This document shows, in pieces, positions 8,290-14,185 of a DNA stretch of 15,496 nt. This stretch comes from Solobacterium sp. Its GTDB lineage: Bacteria; Bacillota_I; Bacilli_A; Erysipelotrichales; Erysipelotrichaceae. A model generated the notes under the pieces. That model ran no database searches and was not told where the DNA came from. It was given only the letters and a program-made list of their open reading frames with translations. Location: positions 1 through 15,496 of the forward strand of contig JAEEHG010000020.1 in assembly GCA_016280695.1 (NCBI GenBank), read 5' to 3'. Each line of letters opens with the position of its first letter. The stretch's first letter is position 1. Both the position numbers and the translations under genes were made by a program.

Positions 8290-8321
8290 TTATGCATGTT
8301 GCGGTGGTTGCCAATGCATAA
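8290..8321. promoter_or_regulatory. Inverted repeat before the decarboxylase operon (candidate operator)
   Basis: TTATGCAT (8290-8297) and ATGCATAA (8314-8321) form a perfect 8-bp inverted repeat with a 16-base spacer, about two helical turns centre to centre. It lies 54 bases upstream of the mdcA-like start and downstream of the racemase-operon terminator, so it falls in the only space available for the operon promoter. I see no strong -35 box here, as expected for an activator-dependent promoter. The LysR protein at 2011 is a candidate ligand because the same core occurs in its own upstream region. Confidence 0.45.
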
Positions 8322-8342
8322 ACGGTTATGTATTTGCGGAAC

Positions 8343-8379
8343 AAAAAAAGGCGCATTCCCGCAGCTGCGGGAATACACC
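8343..8379 (-). terminator. Terminator of the PLP enzyme-racemase operon
   Basis: On the minus strand GGTGTATTCCCGCAG pairs with CTGCGGGAATGCGCC (8379-8365 with 8364-8350, two G-T wobbles) and is followed by seven T (8349-8343). The central 20 bases are a perfect palindrome. It begins 6 bases after the racemase stop and insulates the decarboxylase operon downstream. Confidence 0.9.
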
Positions 8380-8385
8380 TTCTGC

Positions 8386-9099
8386 TCAGTAATAAACCGT
8401 CGGATTAATGCCGTATTCCAGAAGATTTGCCGTTGAAATGATGTCAAATACAGGAACATCCAGATCTTCCCGGAGGGCCCGGGCATACGAAGGGAGATTG
8501 CTGCATTCCAGGATGACCGCTTTCAGGTCCGGGGTCTTTTCCTTCAGCTTCCGGCCGGCGTTCAGCACATCCTGTTCCATCCTGGCCACATCGATGTCAT
8601 GACCGCCGTTGATGACAATCTCGGCAAAGTGGGCCTCGTCCTCCATGCCCTGGATGGACAGGCGGATATCGGGTGTCCAGCCGGAGTTCATGATGTGCTT
8701 CATGCTGAGCAGTTCGGAATGGCCGGTAATGATGCCGATGGCACCGCTGCGGCCGATCAGCTGCCAGACCAGGGGAATCTGCACCAGGGCCGAGCCGGCA
8801 AACAGGAGGTCAGCCTCCCTGCCGATTTCGTGCTGATACAGCGACATCATGCCGCAGTCCCCCAGCACGGTCCTGATCCCGTATTTCTTCAGATTCAGGC
8901 AGCCGTCAATGATCCTCTGCCGGATCTCGTCCGAACCCTGAATCAGGTCCGCGAATCCGCCCTGAATGACTTCATAACGGACCTGATAATCAAATGTTTC
9001 AGCATTGCCGGCATCGCCCGGAATCCGCGGCGTATCGGTCGAGAACACGAGAATCCCGACGTTCTGTCCGTAGAACGGACGGCCAGTTTCGATCTTCAT
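8386..9099 (-). CDS. Asp/Glu/hydantoin racemase-family protein
   Basis: This 237-residue protein shows the N-terminal signature TPRIPGDAGNAETF (23-36) typical of a widespread, mostly uncharacterised branch of the Asp/Glu racemase superfamily. The two catalytic-type cysteines are present: Cys82 in VLGDCGMMS and Cys199 in VILECSNLPSY, one per lobe of the pseudo-symmetric fold. A Cys pair points to racemase or isomerase chemistry and away from arylmalonate decarboxylase, which has only the second Cys. It starts 9 bases after the class V PLP enzyme stop with no clear ribosome binding site, so translation is probably coupled. It may act on the same amino acid-like substrate as that enzyme. The substrate is not readable from sequence. 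Confidence 0.82.
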   Translation of the reverse strand: MKIETGRPFYGQNVGILVFSTDTPRIPGDAGNAETFDYQVRYEVIQGGFADLIQGSDEIRQRIIDGCLNLKKYGIRTVLGDCGMMSLYQHEIGREADLLFAGSALVQIPLVWQLIGRSGAIGIITGHSELLSMKHIMNSGWTPDIRLSIQGMEDEAHFAEIVINGGHDIDVARMEQDVLNAGRKLKEKTPDLKAVILECSNLPSYARALREDLDVPVFDIISTANLLEYGINPTVYY

Positions 9100-9108
9100 G
9101 GAAACCGA

Positions 9109-10359
9109 TTACTTGTTGTAATCCGGCTCTCTGCCGACCAGGGCGATGATGTCCTTCATGCCCTTGATCATGGCATCGATGTCTTCCTTGACATTGAACC
9201 ACTGGCAGGAGATACGGAAACCGCCGACACTGTCAGTGAATCTCTGGGCAACGAAGATGTTCTTGGCATGCAGTTCACGCATGATCATGCGGTCGAATTC
9301 CGGATCCTTGTACAGGCGGGCGATGATGATGCCGGCCCGGCGTTCCGGATCGCGGTGTGTGATGCATGTGCCGCCGATCGCTTCGATCTGGTCCATGCAG
9401 TATTCACCCAGTTCCCAGACATGTTCCTGGATGTTCTCAATGCCGATTTCGTTGACCAGGCCGAGGGATTCACCCAGGGCGATGGCACCGGCATAGTTGG
9501 ATGTACCGCCGATTTCATACTTGCGGGCTGTGTTCGGGAATGTCCAGTCATAGACAGCCTGGGCATCAACCTTCTCCCAGTAAGCGCCCCAGCCGCCTTC
9601 CGGAACAGTTGTGTTCAGGTAGCCGCCGTAGGACTGCTTGATCTTGTCCAGGGAACCCTTGTTGACATACAGGATACCTGTGCCGTACGGGCTGTTGGCC
9701 CACTTGTGGCCGCCGGCAGCCAGCAGGTCGATGTGGCACTGCTTGGTGTCGATCTTTGTGACACCCATCTGCTGGACCGCGTCAACAACGAACATGATGT
9801 TGTTGGCCTGGCACCAGTCACCGATTTCCTTCAGGTCGCTGGCCCAGCCGTTGCACCATTCAACCGTGGACATGACCAGGATCTTGGTTGTTTCATCCGC
9901 CAGCTTGGCGAAGTCAGAAGCGCGGAACCGGTTGTCTTCAGTCTTGCAGACGCGGATGTCAATGTTCTTTGTCTTCCGCATCAGGCACCACGGCAGGGCA
10001 ACCTGGATGAATTCGAGGTTGGTTGTGATGATGCTGTCACCGTCATTGAGCTCGATACCGGCTGCGGCGATGTTCAGACCATGGGATGTGGATTCGATCA
10101 GCGCGATTTCTTCCGGATCGGCATTGAAGAGCTTCTGTGCTTCTTCGTACGCCTTGCCGCGCAGGCTGTCCATGGCGATATGATGTGCGGAGCTGTTTTC
10201 CTCGTCCTGTACACCGGTCATGTCAGCGAAAGCCTTGACGGCGTTGATGGCACGCTGCGGCGCGAAGCTGACACAGGCGGCATCCAGGAATGTCATGGTT
10301 TCGAGGACCGGGAATTCCCTGGCCCGCAGTTCTCTCCAGTTAATGTCTTTTGCACTCAT
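9109..10359 (-). CDS. Class V aminotransferase-fold PLP enzyme (cysteine desulfurase/isopenicillin N epimerase-like)
   Basis: The chosen ATG at 10359 gives 416 residues and follows GGGAGG by eight bases; an in-frame TTG start at 10386 would add nine residues but would itself overlap that site. PLP-binding features are DAVQQ (193-197), AAGGHKW (214-220) with Lys219 as the Schiff-base lysine, and YEIGGTSNYAGAIALGESL (281-299), the phosphate-binding and family signature. Members include cysteine desulfurases, kynureninase, epimerases and lyases, so the reaction cannot be assigned. It shares an operon with a racemase-family protein and diverges from a Crp/Fnr regulator, with a Crp-like palindrome centred at -41.5 of its predicted promoter. 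No Fe-S assembly scaffold is nearby, which argues against a housekeeping IscS role. Confidence 0.85.
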   Translation of the reverse strand: MSAKDINWRELRAREFPVLETMTFLDAACVSFAPQRAINAVKAFADMTGVQDEENSSAHHIAMDSLRGKAYEEAQKLFNADPEEIALIESTSHGLNIAAAGIELNDGDSIITTNLEFIQVALPWCLMRKTKNIDIRVCKTEDNRFRASDFAKLADETTKILVMSTVEWCNGWASDLKEIGDWCQANNIMFVVDAVQQMGVTKIDTKQCHIDLLAAGGHKWANSPYGTGILYVNKGSLDKIKQSYGGYLNTTVPEGGWGAYWEKVDAQAVYDWTFPNTARKYEIGGTSNYAGAIALGESLGLVNEIGIENIQEHVWELGEYCMDQIEAIGGTCITHRDPERRAGIIIARLYKDPEFDRMIMRELHAKNIFVAQRFTDSVGGFRISCQWFNVKEDIDAMIKGMKDIIALVGREPDYNK

Positions 10360-10410
10360 TCTCTTTTCCTCCCTTTTTCCAATCAAGAAATGTGTACGTT
10401 TTACACGGTA

Positions 10411-10439
10411 AGCATAACCGCTCCTTGAAAAAGTATTTG
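10411..10439 (-). promoter_or_regulatory. Predicted promoter of the PLP enzyme-racemase operon
   Basis: On the minus strand TATGCT (10416-10411) is a -10 box, 17 bases from the weak -35 CAAATA (10439-10434). The implied start is near 10404. The poor -35 overlaps the Crp-like site 10437-10454, whose centre falls at -41.5, the usual class II activator position. Confidence 0.45.
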
Positions 10440-10454
10440 TAAACCAGATGACAA
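10437..10454. promoter_or_regulatory. Crp/Fnr-like operator, imperfect
   Basis: TTGTAA-ACCAGA-TGACAA differs at one position from the perfect palindrome 50 bp away at 10487-10504. Position relative to the leftward promoter suggests activation of the PLP-enzyme operon. Confidence 0.55.
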
Positions 10455-10486
10455 ACAGCGGAAAAAACCAAAAAAGATTTTTTTAT

Positions 10487-10504
10487 TTGTAACGAATATT
10501 ACAA
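10487..10504. promoter_or_regulatory. Crp/Fnr-like operator, perfect palindrome
   Basis: TTGTAA-CGAATA-TTACAA is a perfect 6+6 inverted repeat, extending to TTTGTAA/TTACAAA. It lies 81 bases before the Crp/Fnr start. Position 10495.5 is about 42 bp before a start that would use TATTTT (10526-10531) as -10, so autoregulation is likely. It lies about 91 bp upstream of the leftward start. Confidence 0.6.
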
Positions 10505-10585
10505 AACTGTCTGATAATAAAATCGTATTTTATACATGACAGCGAAGTTCATTGCCGAAACATGCACGCGGAAAGGAACGGTACC

Positions 10586-11284
10586 ATGAATAAACATCAG
10601 TCAACTTCTCCGTGGATTTCCGGTGATCTGGAATGCCTGCGGGCATTGACGGATAACCGGCTGCCGGCCGCATACAAAAAAGATGCCATTGTGTATTACC
10701 AGGATGACGCGGCAGAAAACATTTTCATTGTCAAATCCGGCCGGATACGGATTACTACCTATGCCGAAAACGGCTTGGAAAAACAGGTATTTATTGCAGA
10801 AAAAGGAGCGGTTTTCGGAGAATTGTCCGCCCTGGTGGACAGTGTCTACCGCTGCAGCGCCGTTGCCATTGTCGACGCGCAGATCTACCGGATCCCGATT
10901 GGTGAATTCATGCGGATTCTGGAATCTGACTGGAAAACCGCCGCCTACTTCATCCGCTCGCTGTGCCGCAAGGGTCTGACCTTTGAGCAGGAAATCCTGG
11001 ATCTTTCCTTCATGCAGGCGACCCACCGGACCATCAAAACCCTGCTGAACCTGTGTGACCAGTACGGCACCCCCTGTATGGTGGATGGCCGGCCGGGCAC
11101 CCGGATCAACATCCGGTTCTCCCATCAGGATGTCGCCAACCTGATCGGTTCCAACCGGGTAACCGTATCCAACATCTTCTCTGACCTGGCCAAAAACGAC
11201 ATCGTTACCAAGGACAGCGGACGCTACATCGTACTGAACCGGCAGAAAATGCTTGACCTGCTGGAACAGGAATCAGAACTATAG
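10586..11284 (+). CDS. Crp/Fnr-family transcriptional regulator
   Basis: The ATG at 10586 follows GGAAAGGAACG by a normal distance and gives 232 residues; an upstream in-frame ATG at 10562 lacks a site. A cyclic-nucleotide-binding-type beta-barrel covers about 25-115 (IFIVKSGRIRITTY 46-59; VFGELSALVDSVYRCSAVAI 77-96). A dimer helix spans about 116-145, and the winged helix-turn-helix is at 179-215 (SHQDVANLIGSNRVTVSNIF). The cysteines (17, 90, 127, 157, 164) do not form the N-terminal cluster of Fnr, so oxygen sensing through an Fe-S cluster is unlikely. The recognition helix RVTVSN lacks the Glu found in Crp (RETVGR) and Fnr (ETISR). The effector is unknown. An ElaA-type gene follows in the same operon. 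Confidence 0.92.
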   Translation: MNKHQSTSPWISGDLECLRALTDNRLPAAYKKDAIVYYQDDAAENIFIVKSGRIRITTYAENGLEKQVFIAEKGAVFGELSALVDSVYRCSAVAIVDAQIYRIPIGEFMRILESDWKTAAYFIRSLCRKGLTFEQEILDLSFMQATHRTIKTLLNLCDQYGTPCMVDGRPGTRINIRFSHQDVANLIGSNRVTVSNIFSDLAKNDIVTKDSGRYIVLNRQKMLDLLEQESEL

Positions 11285-11295
11285 GAGGACAGTAT

Positions 11296-11757
11296 ATGAA
11301 ATACGTGATCAAAACATTCGATGAACTGACAAAAGAAGAACTTTATGATATCGCCCGTCACCGCCAGACAGTCCTGATTATCGGCCAGGGAAACATCTTC
11401 CATGACCTCGACGGCCGGGATAATGAATGCATTCACCTGTCAGCTTACGATGATGACGGAATGATCGGCTATTCACGCATCATGCCCAGTTCCACCGGCC
11501 TGCACGGCGACAACGGTTCCTTCGGCCGTCTCTCTGTGCTGGAAGAAAAAAGAAAGCACGGTACGGGCAGCGAACTGGTCAGAAGATCCGTGGATTATCT
11601 GCAGAACACCCTGCATGAGCCGAAGATCATGATTTCCGCAATGTCCTATCTGGAGCACTTCTACAACCGCCTCGGCTTTGAACGCGTCGGCGATCTGTAC
11701 TTCATTGAAGGCGTTGAACACATCAACATGATCTACACCGGCAAGCCGCACGAATAA
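11296..11757 (+). CDS. elaA: ElaA-family GNAT acetyltransferase
   Basis: This 153-residue protein fits the ElaA branch of GNAT N-acetyltransferases. It has the N-terminal FDELTKEELYDIARHRQTV (8-26) and DLDGRDNECIHL (37-48). The acetyl-CoA-binding strand and loop cover FGRLSVLEEKRKHGTGSELV (76-95). The C-terminal block is YLEHFYNRLGFERVGDLYF followed by EGVEHINM. It would transfer an acetyl group to a small-molecule or protein amine; the ElaA substrate is not established. An excellent AGGAGG site precedes the start, and only 11 bases separate it from the Crp/Fnr gene, so the two are co-transcribed and ended by the hairpin at 11768. Confidence 0.85.
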   Translation: MKYVIKTFDELTKEELYDIARHRQTVLIIGQGNIFHDLDGRDNECIHLSAYDDDGMIGYSRIMPSSTGLHGDNGSFGRLSVLEEKRKHGTGSELVRRSVDYLQNTLHEPKIMISAMSYLEHFYNRLGFERVGDLYFIEGVEHINMIYTGKPHE

Positions 11758-11767
11758 ACATACAGAA

Positions 11768-11790
11768 AAGGCTCTTCACTGAAGAGCCTT
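11768..11790. terminator. Terminator between convergent elaA and pfkA
   Basis: AAGGCTCTTC and GAAGAGCCTT form a perfect 10-bp stem with the loop ACT. It begins 10 bases after the elaA stop and lies 10 bases beyond the pfkA stop on the other strand. It probably serves both, though the T tracts on either side are short. Confidence 0.82.
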
Positions 11791-11800
11791 ATTTAATCTG

Positions 11801-12793
11801 TTAATCTTCCGGGAAAGCCTTGATGCCGACTGTCTCAAGGATTTCATACCGATCCATCTGCAGGCTGCGCTTCATCTTCAGCGCCTCCTCAATCGGGATT
11901 GCCGTAATCGCGCCGTTCTGGATGCAGATGACGGTATTTTCTTTTTCTTCGGCAAAGGCCTTGACCGCGTAATAGCCCATCCGGGTTGCCGTTTCACGAT
12001 CTCTGGCACTCGGCGAACCGCCGCGCTGGATATGGCCCAGTACGGTCACCCGGGGATCAATGCCGATTTCATCCCTGATGGCAGCCGCGATGTCATAAGC
12101 CTTGCCGGCTCCTTCCGCCACAACGATCATGAAATGTGTATTGCCGGCAATGCGTGAATCCCGGATCTTTTCAATGACGTCTTCTTCGATATTGAGCTTC
12201 TTCTCCGGCACCAGCACGGCGGTTGCCCCGACGGCTATGCCGACATACAGCGCCAGGAAGCCGGCATCCCGTCCCATAACCTCAATCACTGAGCAGCGCT
12301 CATGCGACTGCATGGTATCCCGCAGTTTATCGATGCAGTCAATGGCTGTATTGCAGGCGGTATCAAAGCCGATCGAGTAGTTCGTGCAGCCGATGTCGTT
12401 ATCAATTGTTGCCGGCACCCCGACCACCGGGATACCCATGCGGGACAGCTCCAGCGCGCCGCGGAACGTACCGTCCCCGCCGATGGCCACGATTCCGTCA
12501 ATGCCCAGCATCTTGCAGGTCGCAACAGCCTTTTTCCGGCCTTCCTTTGTTTTGAACTCCTCACTGCGGGCAGTGTAGAGAATGGTTCCGCCCCGGGTCA
12601 GGATATGGCTGACACTGCCTGGCTTGAGAACCTCAAAGTCCCCGGAAATCAGCCCGTGCCATCCCCGGCGGATACCGATGCATTCAATTCCCATGGACTG
12701 TGCGGTCCGGACAACTGCCCGGACGGCCGCGTTCATGCCCGGCGCGTCACCGCCGCTGGTCAGTACGCCGATCCGATCGATTTTCTTTTCCAT
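11801..12793 (-). CDS. pfkA: 6-phosphofructokinase, ATP-dependent type
   Basis: This enzyme phosphorylates fructose 6-phosphate to fructose 1,6-bisphosphate in glycolysis. With the start at 12793 it has 330 residues, near the usual 320. The open frame extends to an ATG at 12823, but GGCGG sits correctly before 12793 and MEKKIDRIGVLTSGGDAPG begins as family members do. Motifs are GGDGTF (105-110) for nucleotide binding, PATIDNDI (127-134) with catalytic Asp131, MGRDAGFLAL (173-182), and LGHIQRGGSPSARDR (252-266). Gly108 and Ala128 occupy the two positions where PPi-dependent enzymes carry Asp and Lys, so ATP is the likely donor. The gene stands alone between terminators, with its own TATAAT. 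Confidence 0.95.
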   Translation of the reverse strand: MEKKIDRIGVLTSGGDAPGMNAAVRAVVRTAQSMGIECIGIRRGWHGLISGDFEVLKPGSVSHILTRGGTILYTARSEEFKTKEGRKKAVATCKMLGIDGIVAIGGDGTFRGALELSRMGIPVVGVPATIDNDIGCTNYSIGFDTACNTAIDCIDKLRDTMQSHERCSVIEVMGRDAGFLALYVGIAVGATAVLVPEKKLNIEEDVIEKIRDSRIAGNTHFMIVVAEGAGKAYDIAAAIRDEIGIDPRVTVLGHIQRGGSPSARDRETATRMGYYAVKAFAEEKENTVICIQNGAITAIPIEEALKMKRSLQMDRYEILETVGIKAFPED

Positions 12794-12837
12794 ATGTGCC
12801 GCCTTTCCAAATGCCCAAGGCACTTTACAACAAATAA

Positions 12838-12843
12838 ATTATA
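12838..12843 (-). promoter_or_regulatory. -10 box of the pfkA promoter
   Basis: The minus strand reads a consensus TATAAT here, 44 bases upstream of the chosen pfkA start and downstream of the neighbouring permease terminator. No good -35 is evident at 16-18 bases. Confidence 0.55.
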
Positions 12844-12871
12844 TAACTCCCGGAAGCGTTAAGAAAGAATC

Positions 12872-12900
12872 AAAAAGCAGGAATCGCGGACGATTCCTGC
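12872..12900 (-). terminator. Terminator of the M20 peptidase-permease operon
   Basis: GCAGGAATCG and CGATTCCTGC form a perfect 10-bp stem (12900-12891 with 12886-12877) around a 4-base loop, followed on the minus strand by five T and TTGATT. It lies 27 bases after the permease stop. Confidence 0.92.
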
Positions 12901-12927
12901 CTGTTTGGAATGCTTCTGTACCTGCTC

Positions 12928-14115
12928 TTACAGCATGCCGATGACGATGCCGGCCAGAACAACGGACAGAATCGTAACCACGGTGATGCCGCCGAGGACA
13001 TACGGAACGGACAGTGTATCTTCGATGTAGGTCTTTTCATCCGGTGTTTCACCGACTGCTTCGGCAACTTCACGGCAGATGACAACATTGGACGGGAAGC
13101 CCAGGAACTGCTCAACACCGATACCCATGGCCAGATCCTTGTCACCGACAAGCTTCCAGACCGGCAGCACGTAGCTGATCAGGGCAATGCCGGCAACCGC
13201 GAAGGCAAACAGGACAACTGTCTGGAAAGCCATTGTGCCGAGGTCGGCAATGGAAACCTTGGCCAGGGACGGGATGATGCCGCCGAATACGGCAACCATC
13301 AGCAGACCATAGGCCTGGGAGCGCTGCAGCGGCTTCGGCGGGAAGAAACCGCCAAGACCGGAAATGGAACCGAGCAGCAGGCACCAGATCGAGTAGTTGA
13401 TCGGGGTCAGGCCGCCGAGCACCCGGCCCAGCCATGCGGCCAGGGCAACAACAGCCATCTGTACATTGGCTGTATAGAAACCCGGGTGTGTTTCCCAGAA
13501 AGCCTTCTTGGCATTCGGATCGGCATTGCCGCTCTGCTTTGCCTTGAGTTCTGCCATATATCTGGCCGGATCCTTGCGGAATTCAACCATGAGCTTCTTG
13601 GCATACTTCAGGCCCATCGCGGAAGCGATCGGGGCCCCGACAAACTTCTGCACGGAGTAGATGACTGCACACAGGGCCGCAGCGGTTGTCAGACCTCTTT
13701 CCGCAGCCGCCTGGGTCATCAGTGTGGTAGCCATGGCGGCACCGTTGATAACCGGCATGCCGACGAGGACAGCGTCCTTGCCGACGATCGGAATGGCAAC
13801 GAGCATGAGGATGCAGGAAGCCAGCATGCAGGCCGCAGCCATGGCAACGACCCGCCATTCCTTGACCATCTGCTTGATATTGATGGTGGAACCCATGTTG
13901 AACAGGACCATGCCGGTTGCCAGGCCGGCCATGGATGTCAGACCTGCCTGATCAATGATGTCACCCGGGAGAACGCCTGTCAGGAACAGCACCAGGAAGA
14001 TGAGCATGACCATCATCATGCCGGAGAGTTTTCCCTTGGTAAAGAAACCGATGATGTCGCCAAAGCCAAAGATCAGCATGACAATGGCAAAGTAGAAATA
14101 CATTGAACTGAACAT
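12928..14115 (-). CDS. GltS-like sodium/organic anion permease, family uncertain
   Basis: This 395-residue polytopic protein has about 10-11 hydrophobic segments. It starts with FYFAIVMLIFGFGDIIGFF and has a polar loop near 175-215 (KKLMVEFRKDPARY...QSGNADPNAKKAF). Gly-rich membrane blocks include GMPVINGAAMATTLMTQAAA (about 118-137), VGAPIASAMGLKYAKK and, near the C-terminus, EQFLGFPSNVVICREVAEAV. This layout resembles sodium:glutamate symporter-like proteins, but I cannot assign the family with confidence. It follows the M20 peptidase by 70 bases with no terminator between them, so it probably imports or exports that enzyme's substrate or product. GGGG before the ATG provides a ribosome binding site. 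Na+ coupling is inference. Confidence 0.6.
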   Translation of the reverse strand: MFSSMYFYFAIVMLIFGFGDIIGFFTKGKLSGMMMVMLIFLVLFLTGVLPGDIIDQAGLTSMAGLATGMVLFNMGSTINIKQMVKEWRVVAMAAACMLASCILMLVAIPIVGKDAVLVGMPVINGAAMATTLMTQAAAERGLTTAAALCAVIYSVQKFVGAPIASAMGLKYAKKLMVEFRKDPARYMAELKAKQSGNADPNAKKAFWETHPGFYTANVQMAVVALAAWLGRVLGGLTPINYSIWCLLLGSISGLGGFFPPKPLQRSQAYGLLMVAVFGGIIPSLAKVSIADLGTMAFQTVVLFAFAVAGIALISYVLPVWKLVGDKDLAMGIGVEQFLGFPSNVVICREVAEAVGETPDEKTYIEDTLSVPYVLGGITVVTILSVVLAGIVIGML

Positions 14116-14157
14116 AATTTTTCCCCTTTTTTTTATTTTTCAGTTAATCAGTTGGTT

Positions 14158-14174
14158 GATGCACAGTATGCATC
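14158..14174. promoter_or_regulatory. Inverted repeat between M20 peptidase and permease genes
   Basis: GATGCA-CAGTA-TGCATC is a perfect 6-bp inverted repeat with a 5-base spacer. It sits 42 bases upstream of the permease start and contains the ATGCAT core seen before lysR and the decarboxylase operon. It could be an internal operator or a weak RNA hairpin. Confidence 0.3.
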
Positions 14175-14185
14175 TGAAGTCATTG

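Noticed and set aside
8386..9099. Arylmalonate decarboxylase, suggested by the neighbouring malonate operon
   Set aside because: Both lobes carry a catalytic-type Cys (82 and 199), as in racemases, while arylmalonate decarboxylase has only one. A terminator also separates it from the malonate operon.
10360..10386. A longer PLP enzyme starting at TTG 10386
   Set aside because: The extra nine residues are encoded across the GGGAGG ribosome binding site that serves the ATG at 10359.
10392..10406. GTGTA-N5-TACAC inverted repeat in the leader of the PLP-enzyme operon
   Set aside because: The arms are only 5 bp and the spacing does not match the Crp-like sites; it could be chance in AT-rich leader sequence.
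8599..10428. A 609-residue plus-strand open frame, the longest in the window, crossing the racemase and PLP-enzyme genes
   Set aside because: Both minus-strand genes happen to share the same phase, so the stop-free antisense register continues across their short junction. It ends through the operator region and shows no protein family.
12794..12823. A longer phosphofructokinase starting at 12823
   Set aside because: The extension overlaps the likely ribosome binding site for the ATG at 12793 and adds ten residues not expected before the family's N-terminal strand.
12910..14106. A 398-residue plus-strand open frame over the GltS-like permease
   Set aside because: It is codon-aligned antisense of a membrane protein, giving a His/Asp/Gln-rich sequence of no known type.
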